Source: Variovorax paradoxus | GTDB taxonomy: Bacteria > Pseudomonadota > Gammaproteobacteria > Burkholderiales > Burkholderiaceae_C | Reading direction: 5' to 3' | DNA: 64,000 bases | Assembly (NCBI RefSeq): GCF_030815855.1 | Contig: NZ_JAUSXG010000001.1 | Coordinates: 3,162,001 to 3,226,000, forward strand | Part shown: in pieces, positions 28,456-37,220 of the stretch | Layout of the letters: each line of letters opens with the position of its first letter | Numbering within the stretch: the stretch's first letter is position 1 | Made by a program: the position numbers and the translations under genes | Notes under the pieces: generated by a model | Told to the model about the DNA's origin: nothing | The model's input: only the letters and a program-made list of their open reading frames with translations | The model's database searches: none

Positions 28456-28689
28456 GGGGGGAGCGAGTGGATGCCGATTTGCGTTGTTGATGTAAGCGTG
28501 TTGAAAAAACCTAGCAGAAATTTTTCCGGGAAGGAACAGGACAGCACCGTGGCGCGCCGTTGACTGCATTGATGAGCGCAAGTAGCGTGGCGCCACGGAC
28601 TCGCGCCACAGCCGTCGGGCATGCCGGTTGCCGTGATGCTGTTGCCGCGGCCTTGCACGCGGCGGTCCGCCCCTGCCGACAATGAACGA

Positions 28690-29223
28690 ATGACAACAAC
28701 CTGGACACCCAACTTCAGCTGGATCACGCACGCGCTCGCGGTGGGCGGCAGTTTTCCGTCGGAGCGCGCCGAAGAGCTTGCGTCGGCGCACGGCATCCGG
28801 TCGGTGGTCGACCTGCGCAATGAAGCAAAGGACGACGAGGCATTGCTGCACCGGCACGGCATCACGCTGCTGCACTTGCCGACCGAGGACATGTGCGGCG
28901 TCGATGCCGCGCAGCTCGATGAAGGCGTGGCCTTTGCCGATGCCGCGCTCGACCGCGGCGAACGCGTGCTCATTCACTGCGAGCACGGCATCGGCCGCTC
29001 GGCGACGCTCGCCCTTTGCGTGATGGTGTTTCGCGGCGAGCGTCCGCTCGACGCACTCGAACAGATGAAAAGCCGCAGGGCGTTGGTGTCGCCCTCCCCC
29101 GCGCAGTTCGCCTGCTGGAGCGAATGGCTGGCGCGCCACCGCGAACTGCAGGGCACGCCGTGGGAGGTGCCCGACTTCGATGCGTTCCAGGCCATTGCCT
29201 ACCGCCACCTGCGGACCGGCTGA
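28690..29223 (+). CDS. dual-specificity-type protein phosphatase
   Basis: 177 residues with the Cys-x5-Arg active site [10 protein letters not shown] (Cys97, Arg103) and an upstream [12 protein letters not shown] containing the likely general-acid loop region. The size and fold are those of small cysteine phosphatases that act on phosphoproteins, phosphoinositides or other phospho-metabolites. Start ATG 28690 (MTTTW) has no clear ribosome site; an in-frame ATG at 28621 is a less likely alternative. Its TGA shares one base with the ATG of the next gene (TGATG), so the two are translationally coupled. It is divergent from UDP-glucose dehydrogenase across 234 bp. Confidence 0.85.
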   Translation: MTTTWTPNFSWITHALAVGGSFPSERAEELASAHGIRSVVDLRNEAKDDEALLHRHGITLLHLPTEDMCGVDAAQLDEGVAFADAALDRGERVLIHCEHGIGRSATLALCVMVFRGERPLDALEQMKSRRALVSPSPAQFACWSEWLARHRELQGTPWEVPDFDAFQAIAYRHLRTG

Positions 29224-31008
29224 TGCTCGTCTACGGCGACGCCACGCGGCGGGAGCCTGCCGCACAAATGCTGGCGCGGCTGCGCAATCTGCTCTCGGCC
29301 GCGCAGGCCTCGCCGGCGGGCATCGGCAGGCACAGCCTGCTCGTGGACGCGCTGATCGAAGCGGGCGAACTGGTGCAGGGCCTTGCCGACGCGCGCTTCC
29401 ACGCCGCCGGCCAGCGCGACGTGCGCTCGCCGGAGGTGGACGCCGCCATGGCGCTCGCAATGGCAGTGGCCAGGCTGTGCGCGAGGTCGTGGGAAACATC
29501 GTTCTCCCCCGAGCCGCCCGCGCTCGAAAGCGCCCGCCGGCAAGGCGCCCCGGAAGACGCGCTTGCCGCGTGCGAAGCCCTGCTGTCCCCGTTCGAGGAA
29601 GTCGACGTGAAGCAGCCCGAGGGATACGCCTTCTACGCGCTGTACCCCGACGGCCATTTCGTTGCTGCGAAGCGGCTGCAATGCAGGCCCTGGCGCGTGA
29701 TCGGCCTGCGCAGCATCGGCACCAGCCTCTCCGCCATGGTGGCGGTGGCACTCGGCGATGCCGCGCCCCTGACGCTGAGGCCCGTCGGCCATCCTTTCGA
29801 CCGCCGCCTCGCGCTGGGGAATGCCTCGCTGGCGATGCCGGCCGCGCACCACGCCATCGTCGATGAAGGGCCGGGCCTCTCGGGCTCGTCGATGGCGGGC
29901 GTGATCCGGCAGTTGCGCAATGAAGGCGTGCCGGCGGACCACATCCATCTGTTTCCCGGCCACGCGAACGGCCCCGGTGTCCGATCGGGCCCGGAGGTGC
30001 GAGCGCTGTGGGCACAGGCCGCGACGCACGTGGTCGGATTCGACGAGCTGATCTTGCGCGCGGAGAATCCCGCGCACCGGCTGCAGAGCTGGGTCGAAGC
30101 GCTGATCGGCCCGCTTCATGCGCCGCTCTCGGAGGTCACCGCCGGGGAATGGCGCCACGCGCACGATGGCACGCCTGACGAACTGCCCCCGGCCCATCCC
30201 TGGCAGGAGCGCCGCAAGTTTCTGGCAAGCGGCGGCGACGGGTGCTGGCTCGTGAAGTTCATCGGCCTCGGCCACGCCGCGCGGCAGCGCTTCGGCTGTG
30301 CCAAGGCGCTGGCGGAGGCCGGCTTCTCCCCTGCCGTTGCCGGCCTGTGCCACGGCTTCATGGTGGAGCGCTGGCACGGCGACATGGCGCCGCTCTCGCC
30401 TGCGCGCCTCGGCAATGCCGCGCTCCGCGCACGGCTGATCGAAGGCCTAGCGGACTACATCGCCTTTCGCGCGCGAAGCTTTCCCGCGCCCGGCGAAAGC
30501 GGCGCCCTCGCTGCAGGCCTTGTGCGAGATGGGCCGTCACAACAGCATCGAAGCCCTCGGCAGCGGCTTTGCGGACGCATGGAAGCGCCACCGCAGCGAG
30601 GCGGATCGGCTGCAGGGCCGGGTACGGCGCGTGAAAACGGACAACCGCATGCACGCATGGGAATGGCTGGCGAATGGCGAGCGCCTCTTGAAGACCGATG
30701 CCGTGGACCACCACGCAGGCCACGACCTGATCGGCTGCCAGGACCCGGCCTGGGACGTTGTCGGCGCCGAGGCGGAGCTCGGGCTGCACGCCGATGAATC
30801 GCATGCGCTGGTCGACGGTCTTTCGCGGCGCGGCTGCTTCATCGATGGGGAACTGCTGGGCTTCTATGCGCCGGCCTATCTCGCATTCCAGCTCGGCCAC
30901 TTCCGGCTAGCGGCGCAGGACGCCCGTTCACCTACCGAGAGAAGGCGCCTCGAAGCGCACGGCGAACGCTACGCGCGCGCGCTCCGCCGCCATCTTGCGA
31001 ACAGCTGA
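29223..31008 (+). pseudogene. large unrecognised protein with phosphoribosyltransferase-like motif, frameshifted as read
   Basis: Two overlapping frames make one ~594-residue protein. The first (ATG 29223) runs to about codon 427, where removing one C from CCC 30505-30507 continues it into the frame containing MCEMGRHNSIEAL and ending at 31008. A central [18 protein letters not shown] resembles the PRPP-binding loop of type I phosphoribosyltransferases, preceded by [12 protein letters not shown]. The C-terminal part has WEWLANGERLLKTDAVDHH and LIGCQDPAWDVVGAEAEL, recalling aminoglycoside kinase-like folds, but I cannot name a family. It is coupled to the phosphatase, suggesting a joint pathway. 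The frameshift may be a sequencing error. Confidence 0.7.
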
Positions 31009-31097
31009 CGTCCTCCTCTCCCCTTCGGGGCGCCGCCTCCCGGTAAGTTCTACCTCTCCGGCTGCAGCAAATTGTGCGGCGGAGTGGCCCGGATTCT

Positions 31098-31382
31098 TCA
31101 GAGCGCCGCGGCCGAGCCCGGCGCTTCGGCCTCGCGCACACGGAACGCCCAGAACGCCGTGGTGAGACGAGGCGAGGGCCGATGGCGAAAGCAACTGATG
31201 ACCTTGAGGCCCAGCGGTGTCACCGCCTCCACGGTGGCGAGCGGCGTGTCGTCGACCGAATAGAAGCGAGCCCGGAGGTGGCCGGTCCGATCCAGCGACC
31301 GCAGCATCGCGATCTTTGCCGGCTCGTCGACAGTCGCGGGCAGAGCCTCGCGTGCCAGTTGCGCCAGATAGGCCATGTGCAT
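31098..31382 (-). CDS. small winged-helix-like hypothetical protein, paralogue of the 11.9-12.1 kb protein
   Basis: 94 residues from ATG 31382 (MHMAYLAQLAREALP) after GAGG; ATG 31376 is an alternative. KIAMLRSLDRTGHLRARFY and VEAVTPLGLKVISCF align in order and spacing with the 76-residue protein at 11905-12135. A C-terminal extension (FRHRPSPRLTTAFWAF) is absent from that paralogue. The pattern suggests a compact winged helix; the function is unknown. It lies between the frameshifted phosphatase partner and the ZIP transporter on the opposite strand. Confidence 0.65.
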   Translation of the reverse strand: MHMAYLAQLAREALPATVDEPAKIAMLRSLDRTGHLRARFYSVDDTPLATVEAVTPLGLKVISCFRHRPSPRLTTAFWAFRVREAEAPGSAAAL

Positions 31383-31653
31383 GGTGGGCGCCTCGCTTTG
31401 ATGTGAATGCAGCTTCGTCGGCAAGCCGCATGCCCGCGCGGCCGGGCTTTCGATCCGAGCCTCGATGGCGCTCCGGGACGGGTCTTGCGAACCGAAGTTT
31501 TCAAAGCAGCGGCTCGAACGCACCGCATGTAGTCTGCGCTCGCGGGCCACACGAGAAACGTTCCTACGCGAAGCGCCCGGGCGCGACTTGAATCTTCGAT
31601 CGGGTGACAACAACACCGACTCGAACGCCTGATCTCTCCGTGGGTGCGAGTTT

Positions 31654-31684
31654 GGCGGCGGCCGTGGTGGCCGCCGCCTTTTTT
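31654..31684 (+). terminator. strong intrinsic terminator just upstream of ZIP transporter gene
   Basis: A perfect 10-bp stem, GGCGGCGGCC (31654-31663) with GGCCGCCGCC (31669-31678), has a 5-base loop and is followed by six T. It ends nine bases before ATG 31693. The 310-bp stretch 31383-31692 holds no protein gene I can support. The terminator therefore ends either an untranslated RNA or small RNA read from that stretch, or an attenuated leader of the transporter gene, or read-through from 31008. Confidence 0.85.
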
Positions 31685-31692
31685 GCAGGCTC

Positions 31693-32613
31693 ATGGCCTG
31701 GCCGAAGATGACGACTCTTGATCTGCTGTTTGCGCGCGGCTCCAGAATGCGGCCGGTGCGGCGCTTGCTGGGCTTCTGCATCGTTGCGGTGGGCCTCGGC
31801 CTGCTGGCGTTCGAGGCCGCCGAGGCGATGGTGGCCGGCGATGCACGGGTGCGCGGCGCCCTGCTCGGCGGCAGCCTGGCCGCACTGGCCACGGCGCTGG
31901 GCACGCTGCCCGTGCTGCTGTCGCAGCAGTTTTCGCAGCGCAGCTACGACACCATGCTCGGCTTCGGCGCCGGCGTGATGCTCGCGGCCACATCGTTCTC
32001 GCTCGTGATTCCGGGGCTGGACGCGGCCAGGGCCCAAGGCGCCGGCGCATGGGCGGCGGGCGGCATCGTGGGCGGCGGCGTGCTGCTGGGGGCAGCCTTG
32101 CTGCTGGCCATCGACCGCCTGGTTCCCCACGAGCACTTCGTGAAGGGCCTCGAAGGGCCGAAGGCCAAGAAACTGAAACGGGTGTGGCTCTTCGTGCTGG
32201 CCATCGCACTGCACAACCTGCCCGAGGGCCTGGCCATCGGTGTGGCCTTTGCGGGCTCCGACCCGGTAGCGGCCACGGCGCTGGCCACCGGCATCTCGAT
32301 TCAGGACGTGCCCGAAGGCATGGTCGTGGCGCTCGCGCTGCGAGGCGTCGGCTACGGGCGGCTCATGTCGGTCGGCCTGGGCGTGGCCTCGGGGCTGGTG
32401 GAACCGGCCATGGCGGTGCTGGGTGCCACGGTGGTCACGCTGACGGCCAGCCTGCTGCCCTGGGGCCTTGCACTGGCGGCCGGCGCGATGCTGTTCGTCA
32501 TCAGCCACGAGATCATTCCCGAATCGCACCGGCAAGGGCACGAAGCCTATGCCACGGGCGGCCTGATGATCGGCTTCGTGGTGATGATGGTGCTCGACAC
32601 GGCGCTGAGCTGA
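31693..32613 (+). CDS. ZIP-family metal transporter
   Basis: 306 residues, about eight transmembrane helices. HNLPEGLAIGVAFAG and QDVPEGMVVALAL are the paired metal-binding helices of ZIP proteins, and SHEIIPESHR is the conserved later segment. It imports zinc or related divalent metals (manganese or iron possible) across the inner membrane. Position 31693 is the first ATG after the terminator hairpin but lacks a good ribosome site; ATG 31708 (MTTLDLL) or 31747 (MRPVRR) may be the true start. The terminator immediately upstream suggests leader control. The Mn-catalase earlier in the window makes manganese an attractive but unproven substrate. Confidence 0.9.
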   Translation: MAWPKMTTLDLLFARGSRMRPVRRLLGFCIVAVGLGLLAFEAAEAMVAGDARVRGALLGGSLAALATALGTLPVLLSQQFSQRSYDTMLGFGAGVMLAATSFSLVIPGLDAARAQGAGAWAAGGIVGGGVLLGAALLLAIDRLVPHEHFVKGLEGPKAKKLKRVWLFVLAIALHNLPEGLAIGVAFAGSDPVAATALATGISIQDVPEGMVVALALRGVGYGRLMSVGLGVASGLVEPAMAVLGATVVTLTASLLPWGLALAAGAMLFVISHEIIPESHRQGHEAYATGGLMIGFVVMMVLDTALS

Positions 32614-32627
32614 GATTCCGGTCTTTC

Positions 32628-32651
32628 GCAGAGAAGCAGAGAAGCAGAGAA
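32628..32651. repeat. short tandem repeat, three copies of GCAGAGAA
   Basis: Three perfect head-to-tail copies of an 8-base unit lie in the 53-bp gap between the ZIP gene and the next small gene, ending 15 bases before its ATG. This purine-rich tract may influence ribosome binding or vary in copy number. Confidence 0.6.
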
Positions 32652-32666
32652 GAAGGGGCGCATCGC

Positions 32667-32927
32667 ATGACCGCATTGGACCTTTTGAACCTGGATGTGC
32701 TGCTTGCGCGCAGCGTGCTGCTGCGCGCCGACTACCTGCAGCTGCAGAGCCGGATCAGCGCCTCGCTTGCCCGACGCAACGGCGATGCGGGCAACGGTCC
32801 GGCAGATGGCGATTTCGAAGAGCTGATCATCGCGATGAGCCGTTCGCTCTCGGCGGACGCCCGCTATCTCTGCACGCTTTCGATCACCGTGCGCGGAATC
32901 ATCGAGCGCGCAAAAGCCGCGGCCTGA
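32667..32927 (+). CDS. small hypothetical protein
   Basis: 86 residues from ATG 32667 (MTALDLLNLDVLLARSVLL), largely helical, with no cysteine pair or membrane segment. AGAAGGGG precedes the start by a few bases. I do not recognise it. It follows the ZIP transporter by 53 bp on the same strand and ends immediately against the convergent DUF2269 gene, with no spacer between the stops. Confidence 0.6.
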   Translation: MTALDLLNLDVLLARSVLLRADYLQLQSRISASLARRNGDAGNGPADGDFEELIIAMSRSLSADARYLCTLSITVRGIIERAKAAA

Positions 32928-33401
32928 TCAGGCGCCGAGCGCGGGCTTGGCGATCATCAGCCAGAACAGCGCCAGAAAGAGAAAGAAGGCCGGCACGCCG
33001 AGCGCCACCCACCACCTGAAGAAAACCCAGTAACGCGGAGACAGCGGCGTGCCGTCGCGCGCCGCCTGCGCCGCCAGGTCGCGCAGCCGCATCTGTAACC
33101 ACACGACCGGAAGCCAGCATGCGATGGCCAGCGCATAGCAGGCCAGCGAGGCCGCCAGCCACGGTGTGGACAGAGGCAGGCCCATGCGATGCACGAGCCA
33201 GAGCCCGGTGAGCGGCTGCAGCACCGCGGTGGTGGCGGTGAAGAGCCAGTCGGCGCGCACCACCATGCGCGAAACCACCGCCACCGCCCGCACGTCGCGC
33301 GACAAGGTGGTGGCCAGCAGGTAGAAGGCCGATCCGATGCCGGTACCGAACAGCAGGGTCGACGAGATCACGTGCACGTATTTCAGGACGAGGTATTCCA
33401 T
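32928..33401 (-). CDS. DUF2269 membrane protein
   Basis: 157 residues with four predicted transmembrane helices. The opening YLVLKYVHVISSTLLFGTG and the following AFYLLATTLSRD are typical of DUF2269. The conserved His in the first helix recalls haem or metal binding in related integral membrane families, but no role is established. Start ATG 33401 lies 19 bases inside the end of the upstream SDR-DoxX gene, so the two are translationally coupled. Confidence 0.88.
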   Translation of the reverse strand: MEYLVLKYVHVISSTLLFGTGIGSAFYLLATTLSRDVRAVAVVSRMVVRADWLFTATTAVLQPLTGLWLVHRMGLPLSTPWLAASLACYALAIACWLPVVWLQMRLRDLAAQAARDGTPLSPRYWVFFRWWVALGVPAFFLFLALFWLMIAKPALGA

Positions 33402-34750
33402 GGCGGCTCTCCGGGTGGCTTCGGTGCGGCACGCGCGTTGCGGCGCGTGGGCGGCTCCATGGTCCACAGCAGCGCGATGGCCGCGCACATCGGCAGATTC
33501 TTCGAGAGCGGACCGAAGGGATGCAGCCAGAACTCCGGCATCGCCCACGTGATGGCCGCGGTATAGAAGGCAATCAGCGCGAGTTGCAGCGGCCACAGCA
33601 CGCGGCTGCGCCAGGCAGCGGGCAGCGCGAGCGTGCCGATGCCCAGCGCGAGGTCGAACACCGCCGCACCGTCGAGCAGCAGTTCGGCCCACCCGCCGCT
33701 GGCAGCCACGCGCGCCAGCAGCGCCAGGCTCTGGTCGCGCGGATAGAGCCCGATGGAAACGACGAAAGTCCACATCCACACCAGCGCGACGGCCCAGCGC
33801 AGCAGCGGCAGCATCCATTGCAGCCACGCGGCGCGGCGCAGCGCCTGGACCCGATGAGCGGGAACGAACGCGCGGTGCGAGCGCGGTGCATGTCCCAGCC
33901 AATGCGCGAAATCGTCCGCGGGCGCGGCGTTGCCCTGCAGCAGCATGCCCGCCGTCTCGGCGTCGAGAAAGCTGCTTTTCCACCGGCCCGCCAGCATCGC
34001 GCCGAACCGGAACAGAGTCACCGGCATCGGCAGCACCCATGCGGCGTGCGCATAGCCCAGCTGCCGGCGCAGGTCGGCCAGGTAGTCCCGCAGGTTCAGC
34101 GGTTCGGGGCCCACGAAAGCGAGGGTGCGGCGGCCCACGGGCCGCGCCTCGGCCAACGCCAGCACGCCCGCCACCACGTCATGCAAGTGAACGGGCTGCA
34201 GCCATTGGCGGCCTCCGCCCGGCAACAGCAGCATCGGCATGACAGCCAGCGCCGCGAACAGGCGCGCGCTCGCGCCCTCGTCGCCCCACACCAGCGAAGG
34301 CTGCACGACGGCCGATGCGACGCGGCACTGCCTCAGATGGCGGTCGGCCTCTCCCTTGCTGCTGAAGTAGCCGCCGGCCGCGTCGGGCGCCGCGCCCAGC
34401 GCCGAGACCTGGATCACCAGCGCGGCACCCGCCGTGGCGCAGGCCTCGAAAAGCTGCACCGGCCCGCGGTGATGCACGGCGTCGAACTCGCCCGCACGGC
34501 CCTCGCGCAGGATGCCGGCCGCATTGACGACCACATCGCCGGGGCGCAATTGCGCCAGCCAGAACGAGGCCGGCGGAACCTCTGCAAGATCGGCCGATAT
34601 CCACTGCGCATGCGCTTGCGGCCAAGCCGCCTCGGCGCGCGCCTCGTCTGCATTGCGTGCGGTACACAGCAGGTCGGCGCCCCGATGCGCGAAGGCTTCG
34701 GCCATTGCGCGCCCGAGAAAGCCGGATGCGCCGACGATGACCACTCTCAC
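33383..34750 (-). CDS. SDR/NmrA-like NAD(P)-binding protein fused to a DoxX-like membrane domain
   Basis: 455 residues from GTG 34750 (VRVVIVGASGFLG), about ten bases after AAAGG. Residues 1-~290 are an atypical SDR with GASGFLGRAMAEAF and VVVNAAGILREG. Residues ~310-440 carry four hydrophobic helices (WMLPLLRWAVALVWMW, AVFDLALGIGTLAL, LALIAFYTAAITW) like the DoxX-like family. The fusion is known in SDR proteins of unknown substrate. It is a predicted inner-membrane protein with a cytoplasmic Rossmann domain, coupled to the DUF2269 gene by a 19-base overlap. Confidence 0.87.
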   Translation of the reverse strand: MRVVIVGASGFLGRAMAEAFAHRGADLLCTARNADEARAEAAWPQAHAQWISADLAEVPPASFWLAQLRPGDVVVNAAGILREGRAGEFDAVHHRGPVQLFEACATAGAALVIQVSALGAAPDAAGGYFSSKGEADRHLRQCRVASAVVQPSLVWGDEGASARLFAALAVMPMLLLPGGGRQWLQPVHLHDVVAGVLALAEARPVGRRTLAFVGPEPLNLRDYLADLRRQLGYAHAAWVLPMPVTLFRFGAMLAGRWKSSFLDAETAGMLLQGNAAPADDFAHWLGHAPRSHRAFVPAHRVQALRRAAWLQWMLPLLRWAVALVWMWTFVVSIGLYPRDQSLALLARVAASGGWAELLLDGAAVFDLALGIGTLALPAAWRSRVLWPLQLALIAFYTAAITWAMPEFWLHPFGPLSKNLPMCAAIALLWTMEPPTRRNARAAPKPPGEPPWNTSS

Positions 34751-34785
34751 AGTTCGCCTTTCGCCATGCGTCGGCCCATGCGGCC

Positions 34786-35307
34786 TCAGCGCTGCCGCTC
34801 GCGGTTCGCGACCGCGCAGCCCAGCGCCAGTCCGACGGCAAAGCTCGCGTACACCGCGGCCATGGCACTTTTCGACAGGTGATGCTCGAACCCCGGCGTC
34901 AAGCGCCGCGGCGTTGCCAGATAGTCGACCGCGCATGCCGTGGCCGCCGCGACACCGGCACTCCCGAGCGCCGCCGGCACCGATTGCACGGGGCGGCGGT
35001 TGGCGTGAAGCCACGCATAGAGAACCGCCCAGAAGGTCGCGGAGCCGTGGTGAATCGCATAGCCGAGCACCGTGTGCCGGAGCGACGGAGACTTCTTGAA
35101 CAGGGCCTCGCGGTCCCACACCCAATGGCTGATGGCGTTGGTGGGCGCCGCGGAACTCCCCGCCTCGTAGCGGCCGAATATCGCCAGCGCGATGCTCGAC
35201 GCCACGCTGGCGAATGCGCCTGCGATCAGCCCGGTCCTGAGCGCCGATGTCGTGGGGGTTCCGGTCGACGTGTCCGTGCTTCGAGATTTACTTGCTCTTT
35301 GCTGCAT
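34786..35307 (-). CDS. membrane protein of unknown function
   Basis: 173 residues with about four hydrophobic segments: LIAGAFASVASSIALAI, ATFWAVLYAWL, a central Ala-rich stretch and AAVYASFAVGLALGCAV. The N-terminus is Ser/Thr/Arg-rich. I do not recognise the family. It lies 35 bp upstream of the SDR-DoxX gene on the same strand, so the three membrane genes 32928-35307 may form one operon. Start ATG 35307; the ribosome site is weak. Confidence 0.7.
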   Translation of the reverse strand: MQQRASKSRSTDTSTGTPTTSALRTGLIAGAFASVASSIALAIFGRYEAGSSAAPTNAISHWVWDREALFKKSPSLRHTVLGYAIHHGSATFWAVLYAWLHANRRPVQSVPAALGSAGVAAATACAVDYLATPRRLTPGFEHHLSKSAMAAVYASFAVGLALGCAVANRERQR

Positions 35308-35540
35308 GCCTGGAGCTTGAGCGCTTCGAGACGCCGCGCGAGTGCGGCTCGGAGCACGACGGCGTAGGCGGGTGGCGATACAGCGCCGTCTCCATCGACC
35401 GACACGCCAACCGGCCCGCGCATTGCTACACGGGGCGGCCGCCGTTCGGCGGTTTCGCGACAGGGGTGCGCGCCGCTGTCCGACACTCTGCCCCCGCGCG
35501 CCGGTGCACCGTTGGCGGACTGCATTGAAGGATGATCGAG

Positions 35541-35741
35541 ATGAAGGTTCAACAAGCCCGAAGCGACGAACGTGACAACAGGCGTGTCTTTCGATGGGGC
35601 ATTGGCGCGGCCATCGTCGTGTTCCTGCTGGCGCTGGCCTACAACCTCCTGACGCAGACGCGGGAGGAAGGCCCGGTCAAGCCGGACACGCCGACCCAGA
35701 GTGCGCCTCAGCCGGCTCCGGCGAATCCGCCGTCAAAGTAG
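35541..35741 (+). CDS. small single-pass membrane protein
   Basis: 66 residues from ATG 35541 (MKVQQARSDERDNRR), eight bases after GAAGGA; ATG 35532 is an alternative. A charged N-terminus is followed by one transmembrane helix (WGIGAAIVVFLLALAYNLL) and a Pro-rich tail (TQSAPQPAPANPPSK) probably in the periplasm. The function is unknown. The gap 35308-35540 in front holds no recognisable gene. A perfect palindrome CGGTGCCGGCACCG (35762-35775) lies between its end and the convergent regulator gene. Confidence 0.6.
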   Translation: MKVQQARSDERDNRRVFRWGIGAAIVVFLLALAYNLLTQTREEGPVKPDTPTQSAPQPAPANPPSK

Positions 35742-35775
35742 GTGCAGGCGCGGCCGAGGGCCGGTGCCGGCACCG

Positions 35776-36306
35776 TCACAAAGATCCGTTCCAGCTCAGA
35801 AGGCCCTTCTGAGTGGCCTCGCACACGGCCTGCGTGCGCGACTTGACGGCCAGCTTGAAGTAGATGCTCTTGAGGTGGGCCCTGATCGTGTGCGTCGATC
35901 GCTGGCTCTCATCGGCGATCTGCCGGTCGGTCTTGCCCTCTGCGATCAGCCGCAGCACGTTCAGTTCGCGAGGGGAAAGCAGCCCTTTCGGATCGAGGTG
36001 TTCGGAGCGCGGCGCCTTGCCGGCGGACAGTTTTGGCTCGGCGTGCGCGGCCATACCGCCCACGATCCGCCGCGCGACCTGCGAAGCCGCCAGGGAGTCG
36101 CCGAGCTCGATCGAACGCATCAGGAAAGCCAGGTCCGTTTGGTTCGCCTCGGCGAAGAGATGGCGCGCGGCGCCGGCCGCCATGGCGGAGTTCATCTGAA
36201 GACCATCACGTTGCAAGCTCCGCAGGACATTGACGACCGAACCCAATGTACGCAGAAGCGCGGCTTGCGGCATCCGCTTTCGAACCACGGATGTGTGCCA
36301 CGTCAC
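35776..36306 (-). CDS. LuxR-family transcriptional regulator
   Basis: 176 residues. The C-terminal ~65 residues are a LuxR helix-turn-helix (LLSPRELNVLRLIAEGKTDRQIADE, HTIRAHLKSIYFKL). The N-terminal ~105 residues are helical and match no receiver or PAS pattern: there is no phospho-acceptor Asp-Lys set. It binds DNA and is presumably controlled by an unknown input. Start taken as ATG 36306; ATG 36273 (MPQAALL) is equally possible because neither has a good ribosome site. It lies 50 bp from the Crp-type gene on the same strand. Confidence 0.82.
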   Translation of the reverse strand: MTWHTSVVRKRMPQAALLRTLGSVVNVLRSLQRDGLQMNSAMAAGAARHLFAEANQTDLAFLMRSIELGDSLAASQVARRIVGGMAAHAEPKLSAGKAPRSEHLDPKGLLSPRELNVLRLIAEGKTDRQIADESQRSTHTIRAHLKSIYFKLAVKSRTQAVCEATQKGLLSWNGSL

Positions 36307-36356
36307 ATGCGGGAGCGAAAAACACCCGCTTCGGCCACAGGGGCCCGAGCGGGGCT

Positions 36357-37097
36357 TCAGTCGTTCGGGGAACAGGGATTCAGCGAAGACGCGGCAGGCC
36401 CGAAAGCGCCTGGGTCGGCCATCAGCGACTGGAAATCGGTTGCGGCGAACTCCGCGGGTACATGCAAGCCGTGCTCATCGCGCCGCACCAGCCCGCGGTC
36501 TTCCATGTTGCGCATCGTCTTGTTCACCACCTCGCGCGAAAGACCCGAATACGACGCGATCACCGCCTGGGTGATGCGCTTGTCGTAACCCCCCGTGGAC
36601 GACGGCGCCAATTGCGCCAGCTGATGAAGCACGCGGCCCACGAGATCTTCGGACGAAAACGACGAAACCCTGCGCAACTGCCCGCGCATCGCACTCATGC
36701 GCTCCATGGCAATCGCGAGCAGCTTCAAGGTAATTTCGGGATGCGATGCGCAAAGCCTCCGCATCTCGGACACCGGAATGAGATACACCGACGAGGGAAG
36801 CGCCGCGATCAGCGTGTGGGCGACCCGGTAGCGGTCTTCGCCGAACGAAGGACCGAGAAAGAAATCGTCCTGGCGGATGAAGTCGGTGGTGACATCGCCG
36901 CCGCTGCTGCTGCCATGCGCCACGACGCGCAGCAGCCCGCTCGCGACACAGTAGATGCTGTCGGTCCACTCGTCGGCGGCCAGCACGCTTTCGTTGCGCC
37001 GGTAGGAACGAAGTTCGGTGGCCTGGACCAATGCCGCGCGCTCTGCCTGGGGCAGGCTGGCGACCAGCGTGTGCAGATACATGCATGCATGGTGCAT
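36357..37097 (-). CDS. Crp/Fnr-family transcriptional regulator
   Basis: 246 residues. An N-terminal cyclic-nucleotide-binding-like barrel (LQ...LRSYRRNESVLAADEWTDSIYCV, GDVTTDFIRQDDFFLGPSF) precedes a winged-helix C-terminus with ITQAVIASYSGLSREVVNKTMRNMEDRGLV. The barrel lacks an obvious cAMP-binding RxS signature, and there is no Fnr-type cysteine cluster, so the ligand is unknown. The start is uncertain: ATG 37097 and 37082 are both in frame within a repeated GCATGCATG context, with no clear ribosome site. Confidence 0.82.
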   Translation of the reverse strand: MHHACMYLHTLVASLPQAERAALVQATELRSYRRNESVLAADEWTDSIYCVASGLLRVVAHGSSSGGDVTTDFIRQDDFFLGPSFGEDRYRVAHTLIAALPSSVYLIPVSEMRRLCASHPEITLKLLAIAMERMSAMRGQLRRVSSFSSEDLVGRVLHQLAQLAPSSTGGYDKRITQAVIASYSGLSREVVNKTMRNMEDRGLVRRDEHGLHVPAEFAATDFQSLMADPGAFGPAASSLNPCSPND

Positions 37098-37220
37098 GAC
37101 GGCGCCACCGGGCGGAACCCATAAACAGGGGATGCGGGAGGAGATGCCGGAGGGGATGCATCCCGGGCATGGCTCCACGACAAGGCAAGCGCAGCGGAAC
37201 GGCCCCGGCGTTGCGAAAGC

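Noticed and set aside
31383..31650. Known structured RNAs (SRP RNA, 6S RNA, tmRNA, common riboswitches) ahead of the terminator.
   Set aside because: I could not match any conserved core by eye, so only the terminator is annotated and the RNA is left as a hypothesis.
32628..32651. GCAGAGAA repeats considered as a CRISPR or transposon end.
   Set aside because: Units are 8 bp with no spacers, no target duplication and no associated genes; simple sequence repeat only.
35226..35555. Open frames on both strands in the gap before the small membrane protein gene.
   Set aside because: Composition is not coding-like (Arg/Pro/His runs), no ribosome site fits, and the minus-strand reading overlaps the start region of the membrane protein gene at 35307.
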